35,833 bases of DNA from Propionibacteriales bacterium (GTDB lineage: Bacteria; Actinomycetota; Actinomycetes; Propionibacteriales; Nocardioidaceae): contig WHTB01000009.1 in NCBI GenBank assembly GCA_009379735.1, positions 1 to 35,833 on the forward strand, given 5' to 3'. The notes under the pieces are model-generated. The model was given only the letters and a program-made list of their open reading frames with translations. It was not told the DNA's origin and made no database searches. Positions 1 to 6,964 of this stretch are shown here, piece after piece. Both the position numbers and the translations under genes were made by a program. How positions within the stretch are numbered: the stretch's first letter is position 1; each line of letters starts with the position of its first letter.

Positions 1-565
1 CCAGCACGGTCGGTTGTTCGAGCAGGGCGCGGAGCCGCTCGTCCTTGAACGTCCGCCGGGCCCGCTTGCGCAGCGAGGTGCGCTGGTCGAGCTGCGACCG
101 CTCGCCCGGCTCCAGGGAGTCACAGCCGGCGAACGCGGTCTCGAGCGCCCGCCGCCGCAGCACCGCCCACACGTCGTCGAGGCCGTCGAGATGCGCCGTC
201 CACGACTCGGCCGCACGTGCGCCGACGAGCCCGGTGAGCGCGGCGTCCTGTCCGGCGCGGTCGGTCGGCAGGTCGACCTCCGAGCCGTCGTCGAACCGGT
301 GGCGCCGCGGCGACGTCACCGGCAACAGGTCGAGCTCGCGCTCCAGCGGGCGGCCGGTCTTGCGGAACAGGTCACGGAGTACGGCGGGCAGCGTCGTGGT
401 CGCCGCGCCGCCGTCCCAGCGGAATCCATCGGACTCGACCGGGCGCAGCGCTCCGCCGAGCGTCGCACCCCGCTCGCAGAGGGTCACGTCGTGCCGTTGC
501 TTGGCCAGCCGCGCGGCCGCCGCCATCCCCGCCAGGCCACCGCCGACCACCACGACTCTCGCCAT
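1..565 (-). CDS. FAD-dependent oxidoreductase, N-terminal part (protoporphyrinogen oxidase / phytoene desaturase-like), partial
   Basis: The reading frame starts at ATG 565-563 and stays open to the window edge, so only the first 188 residues are present. Residues 2-30 form a dinucleotide-binding Rossmann fold (MARVVVVGGGLAGMAAAARL, then LCERG ending the second strand). A GGALRP turn follows, as in amine oxidase, phytoene desaturase and protoporphyrinogen oxidase-type flavoproteins that oxidise hydrophobic substrates. The stop of the upstream ATP-grasp gene is only 11 nt away, so the two may be co-transcribed. No good Shine-Dalgarno is visible. Instead TAGGCT (579-574) ends 8 nt before the ATG, compatible with a leaderless transcript. 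The substrate cannot be inferred because the C-terminal part is missing. Confidence 0.85.
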   Translation of the reverse strand, partial: MARVVVVGGGLAGMAAAARLAKQRHDVTLCERGATLGGALRPVESDGFRWDGGAATTTLPAVLRDLFRKTGRPLERELDLLPVTSPRRHRFDDGSEVDLPTDRAGQDAALTGLVGARAAESWTAHLDGLDDVWAVLRRRALETAFAGCDSLEPGERSQLDQRTSLRKRARRTFKDERLRALLEQPTVL

Positions 566-573
566 GGTCGGCG

Positions 574-579
574 AGCCTA
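574..579 (-). promoter_or_regulatory. possible -10 element of a leaderless promoter for the oxidoreductase
   Basis: TAGGCT fits the actinomycete TANNNT -10 pattern and lies 8 nt before the ATG at 565. Its first three bases are also the TAG stop codon of the ATP-grasp gene. No convincing -35 is seen, so this is tentative. Confidence 0.3.
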
Positions 580-1980
580 ACGACGCACCTCGGCTGCGGC
601 CTCGACCGGGCCGAACCCCGCGTCCCACAGCTCGTCGGCGCACCGCAGCACGGCCGCGTTCAGTGGTGCCATCCGTTCACCGGCCCGGAGGAGGCCGTCG
701 CGATGCTCGAACGAGCAGAACGAGCCCGACGGCGTCCCGCCCAGGCTGAGCGTCCCGGCGGGCCGCCCACCGTCGTGCTCCGGGGTCAGCCGGTCTCCGT
801 CCCCGTACAGCTCGGCGACCTGCGTCTCGGCTGCGGCCGGCCGGGCCGACATCCCGATCAGCTTGCCGCCGCGGTTCTGGTCGGCTGCCTCCACCACCAT
901 CCGCTCGAGGGCGGCGGTGGGCACCATCGGGTCACGGCCGGCGAGGACGTTCACCTGCAGCAGCTCCAGCGGCACCTCCGCCACGGTCCGCGCCAGCGTG
1001 GTCAGCCCCGCGGTGAAGCGCGGGTTCACCTCGGTCGGGAGGAAGCCGTCACGGGTGAGTACGCCGTCGACACCGAACCCGCCGCGATAGCCGACCTCCG
1101 CGCCGAGCCAGGCACCGATCCGGTGGGCCACGTCGCGCATCGCCTCACGGTCCGCGGGACGCGGATCCCACCAGGTGCCCATGCCGCCGAACACGAAGGA
1201 CCGACGGCTCGGCGTACGGAGCACGACCAGCTCGAGCGGACGGAACGCCGCGACACCGTCGGGCAGTACGAATCCGTGGATGCTGCACGGAACTCCTTCG
1301 AGGAACGGCAGCACCCGCACCCGGTCGCAGTGTGCGGCGAAGAAGTCGCGCGCGTCGCGGGCGTCGTCCGGGCCGTCGACCCAGCGCACATAGTCTGCCC
1401 CGCCGTTCATCCCGTCGCGGGCGTCGCCGGACCAGACGGTGCCGTGGCCGAGGTCGATGTCCTGACCGACCACCATCAGGTCGGGGTGGTCGACCGGCAG
1501 GATACGGCTTCGTGCCCGCGGGACGCCGGCGGCGTCGAAGATCTCCTCGGCGCGCATCTTGTCCTCGAGGGTCTCCCACGCCGCGGGCCGTCCGCCGTAC
1601 ACGGTGCGGCCGAGCAGCGGCTCGTTCCGGGCGAACGGCGGGAGCCACCAGACCGCGGTACGTCCGGGATCCTCCGCCTCGACGATCTCGGCGAGCCGAC
1701 GGGACGGCTCGGCACTCTCCCGGATCACCTCGCGCACCTCTTCGGTCATGGTCGTCACCGGTGCCAGGTCGAGCTCGCAGACGATGGCCGCGCCCGGCTC
1801 CGGTATCGGCCCGACGCCACGTCCGCGCGTGATGAGCAACGGCTGCTGAGCGCCGTACGTCCGGAGTGCCGTCACCTTGGGCGTCAGACTGGCCAGCACC
1901 TGGAAGGCGAGGATGACCTTGCGGCCGCTGAACGGTTCGGCGAGGTACGTCTGCCACGCCGCGAGCTCGGCTGGCTCCAT
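577..1980 (-). CDS. ATP-grasp domain protein of unknown substrate (467 aa)
   Basis: The C-terminal half carries ATP-grasp signatures: a GYRGGFGVDGVLTRDG strand pair, then PTEVNPRFTAG around residue 320, whose Glu and Asn match the Mg-ATP ligands of the fold. ATP-grasp enzymes ligate a carboxylate to an amine or thiol through an acyl phosphate. The partner here is unknown. The start is ATG 1980-1978, whose A is the last base of the TGA of the DUF4126 gene (TGATG), indicating translational coupling. The open frame extends 43 codons further upstream through the DUF4126 coding region, but that extension is arginine-rich antisense-like sequence and is not used. Neighbours are a membrane protein and a flavoprotein. 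A small biosynthetic set is possible but not demonstrated. Confidence 0.8.
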   Translation of the reverse strand: MEPAELAAWQTYLAEPFSGRKVILAFQVLASLTPKVTALRTYGAQQPLLITRGRGVGPIPEPGAAIVCELDLAPVTTMTEEVREVIRESAEPSRRLAEIVEAEDPGRTAVWWLPPFARNEPLLGRTVYGGRPAAWETLEDKMRAEEIFDAAGVPRARSRILPVDHPDLMVVGQDIDLGHGTVWSGDARDGMNGGADYVRWVDGPDDARDARDFFAAHCDRVRVLPFLEGVPCSIHGFVLPDGVAAFRPLELVVLRTPSRRSFVFGGMGTWWDPRPADREAMRDVAHRIGAWLGAEVGYRGGFGVDGVLTRDGFLPTEVNPRFTAGLTTLARTVAEVPLELLQVNVLAGRDPMVPTAALERMVVEAADQNRGGKLIGMSARPAAAETQVAELYGDGDRLTPEHDGGRPAGTLSLGGTPSGSFCSFEHRDGLLRAGERMAPLNAAVLRCADELWDAGFGPVEAAAEVRR

Positions 1981-2570
1981 CAGTGCGCGACGGGGCGCGG
2001 CTCGCGGCCCTTCCACCGTCGCCACCCGCGGCGGACCCGACGGCCGACGTAGAACAGCAGCACCAGCCCGGCCACCAGGAGGACGGCGGCGACCGCGGCG
2101 GCGACCCACGGGTAGCTGACCGCCAGCAGCACGACCCCGGCGACGCTGACGTCCTCGCCGACACTGACGGCGACGTTGCTGGCCGGCTCGGGCGAGCCGT
2201 TGACGGCGAGCCGGAGGCCGCCCTTGACGAGATGGCTCACCAGCGCCGTGCCACCGCCGACTGCGGCCAGCGTGGCCTGCTCGACACTCGACGCGTCACC
2301 CGCGATGAGCAGCCCGAGCGCGGCGCCGACGGTCGGCCGGATGGTGGTCGAGATCGCGTCCCATCCGCTGTCCACGTAGGGAATCTTGTCGGCGACGAAC
2401 TCCACGCCGAACATCACCGCCGCGACGACCATCACGTCGACGCGGGTCAGTGCCTCGGGCACCGAGTCGACGTCGGCGAACCGGCCCAGCAGGCCCATCA
2501 GCAGGACCACGGCGTACGCGTTGATGCCGCTCGCCCACCCGCTGGAGAACACCATCGGCAGCAGTTCCAC
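1980..2570 (-). CDS. DUF4126 family membrane protein
   Basis: The 196-residue product begins VELLPMVFSSGWASGINAYAVVLLMGLLGRF, the characteristic N-terminus of DUF4126 proteins. Several hydrophobic segments follow (about residues 10-28, 47-62, 80-95, 100-120 and 148-175). A basic tail (YVGRRVRRGWRRWKGREPR) closes the protein, probably on the cytoplasmic side. The function of the family is unknown. I chose GTG 2570-2568 because the family similarity starts there and GAGGG lies just upstream, although the spacing is short. An ATG five codons later (2555) is the alternative. The stop overlaps the ATP-grasp start by one base, so the two genes form an operon. Confidence 0.75.
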   Translation of the reverse strand: MELLPMVFSSGWASGINAYAVVLLMGLLGRFADVDSVPEALTRVDVMVVAAVMFGVEFVADKIPYVDSGWDAISTTIRPTVGAALGLLIAGDASSVEQATLAAVGGGTALVSHLVKGGLRLAVNGSPEPASNVAVSVGEDVSVAGVVLLAVSYPWVAAAVAAVLLVAGLVLLFYVGRRVRRGWRRWKGREPRPVAH

Positions 2571-2720
2571 GCCCTCAGAGTAGGGACTCAGCGAGGATCT
2601 GAGTACTTCTACGGATACGAGTCGTTCGCGCAGACGAGAAAGTGGTGGCCACCAGGTTCCGCCGGTAGGGGGATAACGGGGGCGGCGGGGCCTGGTGGGT
2701 GGGATGCCGGAGGGTGGGTG

Positions 2721-2761
2721 CCGCCAGGTGCTGCGAGCGGGGGCTATGCAGCACCTGGCGG
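2721..2761. terminator. strong stem-loop, probable terminator
   Basis: A perfect 14-bp inverted repeat, CCGCCAGGTGCTGC at 2721-2734 and its complement at 2748-2761, encloses a 13-nt loop. It lies in the 287-nt gap between the regulator gene and the downstream DUF4126 gene, both on the minus strand. There is no T-run, which is common for high-GC actinomycete terminators. It could also be an operator or attenuator for the DUF4126 operon. Confidence 0.55.
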
Positions 2762-2772
2762 TTCTCAGTTCT

Positions 2773-2855
2773 CCGCCCCTCCCGTTGACCGTGACGTTTT
2801 CGACAGACACGCCGGCGTGTCGCGTCGGAAACGTCACACTCAGCGGGGAAGGCGG
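2773..2855. repeat. long imperfect palindrome immediately after the regulator gene
   Basis: The core at 2791-2837 is two arms meeting head to head. GTGACGTTT, CGAC and GACACGCC are matched in both arms (21 pairs), with small mismatches between them. The outer flanks 2773-2790 and 2838-2855 still pair at 12 of 18 positions. The palindrome begins 3 bp from the TAG stop of the regulator gene, so it can act as its terminator. Its length is unusual for a simple terminator and suggests a palindromic repeat element. Confidence 0.6.
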
Positions 2856-2857
2856 GA

Positions 2858-3523
2858 CTACTTGGTGCGGAGTGCGCGGACGCAGCAACGGCCGTCGGTC
2901 GGCTCCAGCACCATCGTGTGTCGCCGGTCGCCGGTGCCTTCGGCGACTCCCCGCAGCAGCTCGAGGTTCAGCCCGCAGACGATCTCGGTGTGCTGCTCGG
3001 CGAGCCGGTGGAACGGGCAGTTGCCGAGTACGAGCCCGCCCGCACCGTCCGGTCGGGGCTCGAAGCCGTGCTGCTCCAGCGCCCTCCGCAGGGACCGGGC
3101 GCTCGTACCCATGCGGTGCCCGGTCTCCGCGGCGACGCGTCGCAGGGAGTCCTGCGCAGGTTTGCCGGTGGCGGTCGACTCCTCGAACGCCTTGAGCAGG
3201 AGCTCGGCGGCGAACCGGTAGAGCCGCGCCGGCAGGCTGACCGCCACTTCGTCGGCGGCGCGTCGGTAGAGCTTCGCGGGTCGGCCGGATCCCGGCCCGG
3301 TGCGGCCCGTGAGCCGCTGGAACTCGACGGTCAGCAGCCCTTCGTCGGCAAGCCGGTCGAGATGGAACGCCGCCGTGCTGCGGCTGAGGTCGAGGGCCTC
3401 GGCGGCGGCGTCGCGCCCGACGGCGGCGTCGCTGCGGGACACATAGTCGTACAGCGCGCGGCGCACGGGCTCGTCGAGCGCGCTGATCGCAGCGACTCGC
3501 TCGGCCCACGGTCTCTCGTCCAT
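2858..3523 (-). CDS. DeoR/ArsR-like winged-helix regulator with C-terminal cysteines (SufR-type family)
   Basis: The 221-residue protein has an N-terminal winged helix. The recognition region is about residues 36-65 (AAAEALDLSRSTAAFHLDRLADEGL), followed by a GRPAKLYRR wing at 80-88 typical of this family. The C-terminal half carries Cys169, Cys183, Cys213 and Cys214. From memory, SufR-type repressors place four cysteines with about 12, 13 and 14 residues between them for an Fe-S cluster. Here the outer spacings fit but the third cysteine is missing, so cluster binding is inference. The gene diverges from the doxX-flavoprotein operon and the dyad between them is the obvious operator. Translation starts at ATG 3523 with no clear ribosome site. 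TACACT (3535-3530) ends 6 nt upstream, so the message is probably leaderless. Confidence 0.8.
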   Translation of the reverse strand: MDERPWAERVAAISALDEPVRRALYDYVSRSDAAVGRDAAAEALDLSRSTAAFHLDRLADEGLLTVEFQRLTGRTGPGSGRPAKLYRRAADEVAVSLPARLYRFAAELLLKAFEESTATGKPAQDSLRRVAAETGHRMGTSARSLRRALEQHGFEPRPDGAGGLVLGNCPFHRLAEQHTEIVCGLNLELLRGVAEGTGDRRHTMVLEPTDGRCCVRALRTK

Positions 3524-3529
3524 ACCAGC

Positions 3530-3535
3530 AGTGTA
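3530..3535 (-). promoter_or_regulatory. -10 element of probable leaderless promoter for the regulator gene
   Basis: TACACT (TANNNT) on the minus strand is followed by 6 nt and then the ATG at 3523, so transcription would begin at or next to the start codon. No Shine-Dalgarno is present in the 20 nt upstream. Confidence 0.45.
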
Positions 3536-3548
3536 AAACAGAATTTCC

Positions 3549-3578
3549 TTGACGGAAGAGATCCGGCGGGTTTCTAAT
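3549..3578 (+). promoter_or_regulatory. promoter of the doxX-flavoprotein operon
   Basis: TTGACG at 3549-3554 and TCTAAT at 3573-3578, 18 bp apart, match the -35 and -10 consensus well. The -10 is inside the left arm of the dyad at 3571-3602, so a bound protein would block polymerase. Confidence 0.55.
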
Positions 3579-3602
3579 AAAGGTTAACCATATTTTTAGA
3601 AA
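3571..3602. promoter_or_regulatory. dyad operator between regulator and doxX
   Basis: TTTCTAA (3571-3577) and TTAGAAA (3596-3602) are inverted arms around a central GGTTAACC palindrome (3582-3589). The site is strikingly AT-rich for this genome. It covers the -10 and likely start site of the doxX promoter and ends just before its AAAGGTGG ribosome site. The natural candidate ligand is the divergent winged-helix regulator; that link is inferred from position. Confidence 0.6.
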
Positions 3603-3613
3603 GGTGGCAGCTC

Positions 3614-4045
3614 ATGTCCACGACCCACTCGCGCGCCGGGCTCGACGGGATCCGCTCGTCGACGCCGCAGCACCAGGCGTTCCTGCTCCTCCGTACCGTC
3701 TTCACGGTCGCTCCGATCCTCTTCGGCCTCGACAAGTTCGCGAACGTCCTGGTCGACTGGCCGACCTACCTTGCGCCGTTCGTCAACGACATCGTGCCGG
3801 GCACCGGCCAGGAAGCGATGTACCTCGTGGGCGTCATCGAGATCGTTGCCGGCATCGTCGTCGCCGTCGCGCCGAGGTTCGGCGGCCCCCTGGTCGCGGT
3901 GTGGCTCGCGGGGATCATCGTCAACCTGCTGCTCATCCCGGACTTCTACGACGTGGCACTGCGCGACTTCGGTCTGCTGGTGGGCGCGCTGGCGCTCTGG
4001 CGGCTCGCGGTCGGCGAGCATGGCTCCGGCCCGGCCCACCAGTGA
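3614..4045 (+). CDS. DoxX-like membrane protein
   Basis: The 143-residue product has four predicted membrane segments (about 24-42, 67-86, 90-108 and 117-134), including LLLRTVFTVAPILFGLDKFANVLVDW near the N-terminus, as in small DoxX/DoxD-type proteins. AAAGGTGG lies about 7 nt upstream of the ATG. The family has been linked to quinone-coupled or thiol/redox membrane reactions, but the substrate here is unknown. The gene is followed after 26 nt by a ferredoxin-reductase-like flavoprotein and preceded by a divergent regulator, which points to a small redox operon. Confidence 0.75.
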   Translation: MSTTHSRAGLDGIRSSTPQHQAFLLLRTVFTVAPILFGLDKFANVLVDWPTYLAPFVNDIVPGTGQEAMYLVGVIEIVAGIVVAVAPRFGGPLVAVWLAGIIVNLLLIPDFYDVALRDFGLLVGALALWRLAVGEHGSGPAHQ

Positions 4046-4071
4046 CCTCGGGTACGAGAGGAAGCGGTGAG

Positions 4072-5307
4072 ATGGTGTCCCAGCAGACCTTCGTCATCGT
4101 CGGTGCGAGCCTCGCCGGCGCCAAGGCGGCCGAGACGCTCCGCGACGAGGGCTTCGGCGGCCGTGTCGTCCTGGTCGGCGAGGAGCCCGAGCGCCCGTAC
4201 GAGCGTCCCTCGCTGTCCAAGGACCTGCTCGTCGGCGACGTCGCGACCGACAAGGTCTACGTCCACGAGCCCGGATGGTACGACGACCACTCGATCGAGC
4301 TGTGGCTCGGCCGGCGGGCGATCGACCTCGACCCGGCGGCCCACCAGCTGCGGCTGAACGGGGGAGAGCGGCTGGGTTACGACCGGCTGCTGCTGGCGAC
4401 CGGGGCGACCCCGCGCGCTCTGCGGGTCCCGGGTGCCGAGCTCGCGGGTACGCACCGGCTGCGCACACTTGGCGATGCACAGGAGCTGCGTGCCGGCCTG
4501 TCCGGCGGCGGGCGGCGGGTCGTGGTCGTCGGCGGTGGCTGGATCGGCCTCGAGGTGGCCGCAGCCGCACGCAGCCACGGCAACGACGTCACCGTCGTCG
4601 AGCCGCAGCCGACCCCGCTCCGGTCGGCGCTCGGCGACGCGATGGGCACCATGTTCGCCGACCTGCATCGCGACCACGGCGTACACCTGCGGCTGAACAC
4701 CGGTGTCGTCGAGGTGACCGGTGCCGGCGACCGGGTCTCGGGCGTGGTCACCAGCGACGGTGCGCGGCTGCCGGCCGACCTCGTCGTGGTCGGGGTCGGA
4801 GCACGTCCGAACGTCGAGCTCGCCGAGGCCGCCGGGCTCACCGTCGAGAACGGTGTCGTCGTCGACCAGTCCCTGCGAACGTTCGACCCGGACATCTTCG
4901 CCGCCGGCGACGTCGCCAACATCTACAGCACGCGGCGCGGACAGCACGTGCGGGTCGAGCACTGGGACAACGCGTTGCACACCGGGCCGGCGGCGGCGCG
5001 CTCGATGCTCGGCCAGCCGGTCGACTACGACCGGACGCCGTACTTCTTCACCGACCAGTACGACCTCGGCATGGAGTACACCGGCTTCGCCGACACCGAG
5101 CGGTGCGACCTGGTCGTCCGCGGTGACCTCGACGGCCGGGAGCTGGTCGCGTTCTGGGTGTCGGGTGGTGTGGTGCGCGCCGGCATGAACGTCAACGTGT
5201 GGGACGTGAGCGCCGACATCGAGGCGCTGGTCCGGACGCCGCAGCCGGTCGACCTCGACCGACTGGCCGATCCGGACGTGCCGTTGAGCGAGCTGCTGCC
5301 TCGGTGA
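4072..5307 (+). CDS. FAD/NAD(P)-dependent ferredoxin or rubredoxin reductase-like oxidoreductase
   Basis: The 411-residue protein has the full pyridine-nucleotide disulfide oxidoreductase layout. The FAD-binding motif is GASLAG at residues 11-16, LLLATGATPR is at 106-115, and the NAD(P)-binding VVVVGGGWIGLE is at 150-161. The second FAD motif FAAGDVA is at 276-282. A reductase C-terminal domain follows with the usual QYDLGMEYTGFA stretch. Such enzymes pass electrons from NAD(P)H to a ferredoxin, rubredoxin or oxygenase component. No ferredoxin gene is adjacent. I start at ATG 4072, which has GAGAGGAAG upstream and fits the family N-terminus; the open frame runs back into doxX. It is probably co-transcribed with doxX. 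Confidence 0.88.
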   Translation: MVSQQTFVIVGASLAGAKAAETLRDEGFGGRVVLVGEEPERPYERPSLSKDLLVGDVATDKVYVHEPGWYDDHSIELWLGRRAIDLDPAAHQLRLNGGERLGYDRLLLATGATPRALRVPGAELAGTHRLRTLGDAQELRAGLSGGGRRVVVVGGGWIGLEVAAAARSHGNDVTVVEPQPTPLRSALGDAMGTMFADLHRDHGVHLRLNTGVVEVTGAGDRVSGVVTSDGARLPADLVVVGVGARPNVELAEAAGLTVENGVVVDQSLRTFDPDIFAAGDVANIYSTRRGQHVRVEHWDNALHTGPAAARSMLGQPVDYDRTPYFFTDQYDLGMEYTGFADTERCDLVVRGDLDGRELVAFWVSGGVVRAGMNVNVWDVSADIEALVRTPQPVDLDRLADPDVPLSELLPR

Positions 5308-5322
5308 CCCGGGCTTGGTGGA

Positions 5323-5412
5323 TAAGCGCAACCTCGGCGCGGGTGCTGTCTCTTTCGCGTCGAGGTTGCGCGTTTGTCCGCGGCACCTGGACGTAAGCGC
5401 AACCTCGGCGCG
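5323..5412. repeat. three copies of a 16-bp GC-rich repeat in alternating orientation
   Basis: GCGCAACCTCG(G/A)CGCG occurs at 5326-5341 (+), 5356-5371 (-) and 5397-5412 (+). The two forward copies share 19 bp (TAAGCGCAACCTCGGCGCG at 5323-5341 and 5394-5412). Copies one and two can form a hairpin, as can two and three, so the unit may be a terminator for the flavoprotein gene or a dispersed intergenic repeat. Confidence 0.65.
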
Positions 5413-5432
5413 AGGGGTGGCCCACGCGAGGG

Positions 5433-5465
5433 GGGCCTGTCCGGCGGATCTTGCCGGACAGGCCC
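5433..5465. terminator. bidirectional stem-loop terminator
   Basis: Perfect 13-bp arms, GGGCCTGTCCGGC at 5433-5445 and its complement at 5453-5465, enclose a 7-nt loop. It sits between the convergent flavoprotein and DUF1062 genes, the right place to terminate both. The left arm plus loop (20 bp) recurs exactly at 6307-6326, and its first 18 bp match the IS end at 7352-7369. Confidence 0.6.
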
Positions 5466-5480
5466 TGCCCCCGGGAGGAC

Positions 5481-6029
5481 TCAGCGCTTGAGCGTGAAGG
5501 TGAAGTCGCCGGAGAGCTTGCCGCTCAGGCGGACTGCCGATACGAGGTTCCGCTCGGTGATCATTCTCACGACCTCGACTCGCGAAGGGCCGAAACCTTC
5601 AGCGATCAGTCGCGCCGGCCGGACAGGGATCCGCGCCGCAAAGTTGACCGAGACCTCGATCGCCTCGTCCTCCAGCTGATCCGACCCGCGGGTGTCGAGG
5701 CGCCAGGCGTTGTCCCAGTCGAGGGCGATGCGATTGCGGCGCCGCACGACCGGATCCTGGAGCAGCTCGGCTGTCAGGCCAGGGTCGTTGTTGTACAGCT
5801 GGTCCAGGAGCTCAGGTCGTACGGAGCGCACGTTCATCCGTTCCAGGACAGTGAGCTTGGTGGTCTCCCCGCAAACGGTGCACAGCGCGAGGAGCCAGGC
5901 GTCGATGAGCTTGTGGTTTGCGTTGACGCGGAAGTTACCGCTTGCCCGGAAGCGCTCGGAGGCGCACCCGCGGCAACGGCGGAGAACGAGCGGCAGGCAG
6001 GTGGGAACGACCACCCAATCTTTGGACAC
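5481..6029 (-). CDS. DUF1062 family zinc-ribbon protein
   Basis: The 182-residue product starts at GTG 6029 with KDWVVVPTCLPLVLRRC. Two Cys-x2-Cys pairs, Cys19/Cys22 and Cys50/Cys53, probably bind one zinc. Between them lies SGNFRVNANHKLIDAWLL, the hallmark of DUF1062. Family function is unknown. There is no obvious ribosome site before the GTG. Base composition around the gene is lower in G+C than the rest of the window; for example 6001-6060 has 32 of 60 G+C by count. Together with the nearby IS remnant, this suggests acquisition by transfer. It is convergent with the flavoprotein gene. Confidence 0.8.
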   Translation of the reverse strand: MSKDWVVVPTCLPLVLRRCRGCASERFRASGNFRVNANHKLIDAWLLALCTVCGETTKLTVLERMNVRSVRPELLDQLYNNDPGLTAELLQDPVVRRRNRIALDWDNAWRLDTRGSDQLEDEAIEVSVNFAARIPVRPARLIAEGFGPSRVEVVRMITERNLVSAVRLSGKLSGDFTFTLKR

Positions 6030-6421
6030 AGAAATACACCGGTTCCAGTGAGAAGTCCGCAGCGAAAAGGGGCGCGGCGCACATGCACGACGCGCGACGA
6101 ATCAGCGCTCGCGAGGTCTCACTGGGTGTACAACGGCACGTCCTCAACAAGGCGGCAAGGGGGCGGGAGCACGGTAACGGTGCACGGAAGTGCGGCTCCA
6201 CTGGTTTTCGGGCCGGTGGCGATGCCTCGCCACTGCTGAGGCGGTTGTCGCCCTGCTCGACGGTGATGCGCTGCTTGTTCGTCTCGCGGTCGAAGGCCGA
6301 GGCCGAGGGCCTGTCCGGCGGATCTTCTCGGGCCCGCGACGCGTCCCCAGGCTCTGGGAGGAATCGATGCAGTTGCCATATTGGATTGCCGTCGCCGAGC
6401 CCGGTCGGATAGGAAGCTTGC
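6030..6421. other. lower-GC intergenic stretch, no supported gene
   Basis: No family-like reading frame is visible on either strand. The stretch holds the 20-bp copy of the terminator/IS-end sequence at 6307-6326. It also holds a well-placed ribosome site (GGGAGGAATCG) before an ATG at 6367 that opens only 40 codons and overlaps the GNAT start in another frame. It may be remnant DNA of an insertion. Confidence 0.4.
6307..6326 (+). repeat. 20-bp copy of the 5433 terminator arm / IS-end-like sequence
   Basis: GGGCCTGTCCGGCGGATCTT is identical to 5433-5452. Its first 18 bp equal the right terminal inverted repeat of the IS element at 7352-7369, read on the minus strand. It may be an orphan IS end. 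Confidence 0.6.
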
Positions 6422-6964
6422 ATGCTAAGGGGCAGCAAGGTCGGGCTCAGGGCCCGGCACGAGGACGACATCCCAATCCTGCGGGCTGAGCTCTACGACG
6501 ACGTGGTCAACTCCTCGCGGGCCGAAAGCCGACCGTGGCGGCCGATCACGCCCGGCTCGAAGGACTCGCGGCTCGTGGTGGACGACAAGGAGCAAGGGCG
6601 CGTCCCGTTCTCTGTGGTGGAGCTGGGCGGCGGCACGCTGGTCGGCACCGCGGTGCTGTGGGGCATCGACAACCACAACCGGTCCGCGCACATCGGCCTT
6701 GGACTGCTGTCGTCCTCCCGCGGCAAGGGCTACGGCACCGACGTGGTCGCGACGCTGTGCCACTACGGTTTCGTCGTGCGCGGCCTGCAGCGGCTGCAGA
6801 TCGAGTCGCTGTCGGACAACGCCGCGATGCTGCGCTCCGCCGAGCGCAACGGCTTCGTCCGTGAGGGGGTGCTGCGCTCATCGGCCTGGGTGATGGGCGA
6901 GTTCCTGGACGAGGTACTGCTCGGTCTCCTGGTCCAGGACTGGAAGCCGGACTCGCAGGGCTAG
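6422..6964 (+). CDS. GNAT family N-acetyltransferase (RimJ/RimL-like)
   Basis: The 180-residue protein begins MLRGSKVGLRARHEDDIPILRAEL, the usual start of RimJ/RimL-type GNAT enzymes. The acetyl-CoA pyrophosphate loop is RGKGYG at residues 100-105, and the SDNAAMLRSAERNGFVREGVLR segment follows. It transfers acetyl from acetyl-CoA to an amine; the substrate is not predictable. AGGAAG (6411-6416) is the ribosome site, 5 nt before ATG 6422. The TAG stop spans the left border of the IS element: T and A are the target duplication and G is the first base of the IS. Confidence 0.85.
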   Translation: MLRGSKVGLRARHEDDIPILRAELYDDVVNSSRAESRPWRPITPGSKDSRLVVDDKEQGRVPFSVVELGGGTLVGTAVLWGIDNHNRSAHIGLGLLSSSRGKGYGTDVVATLCHYGFVVRGLQRLQIESLSDNAAMLRSAERNGFVREGVLRSSAWVMGEFLDEVLLGLLVQDWKPDSQG

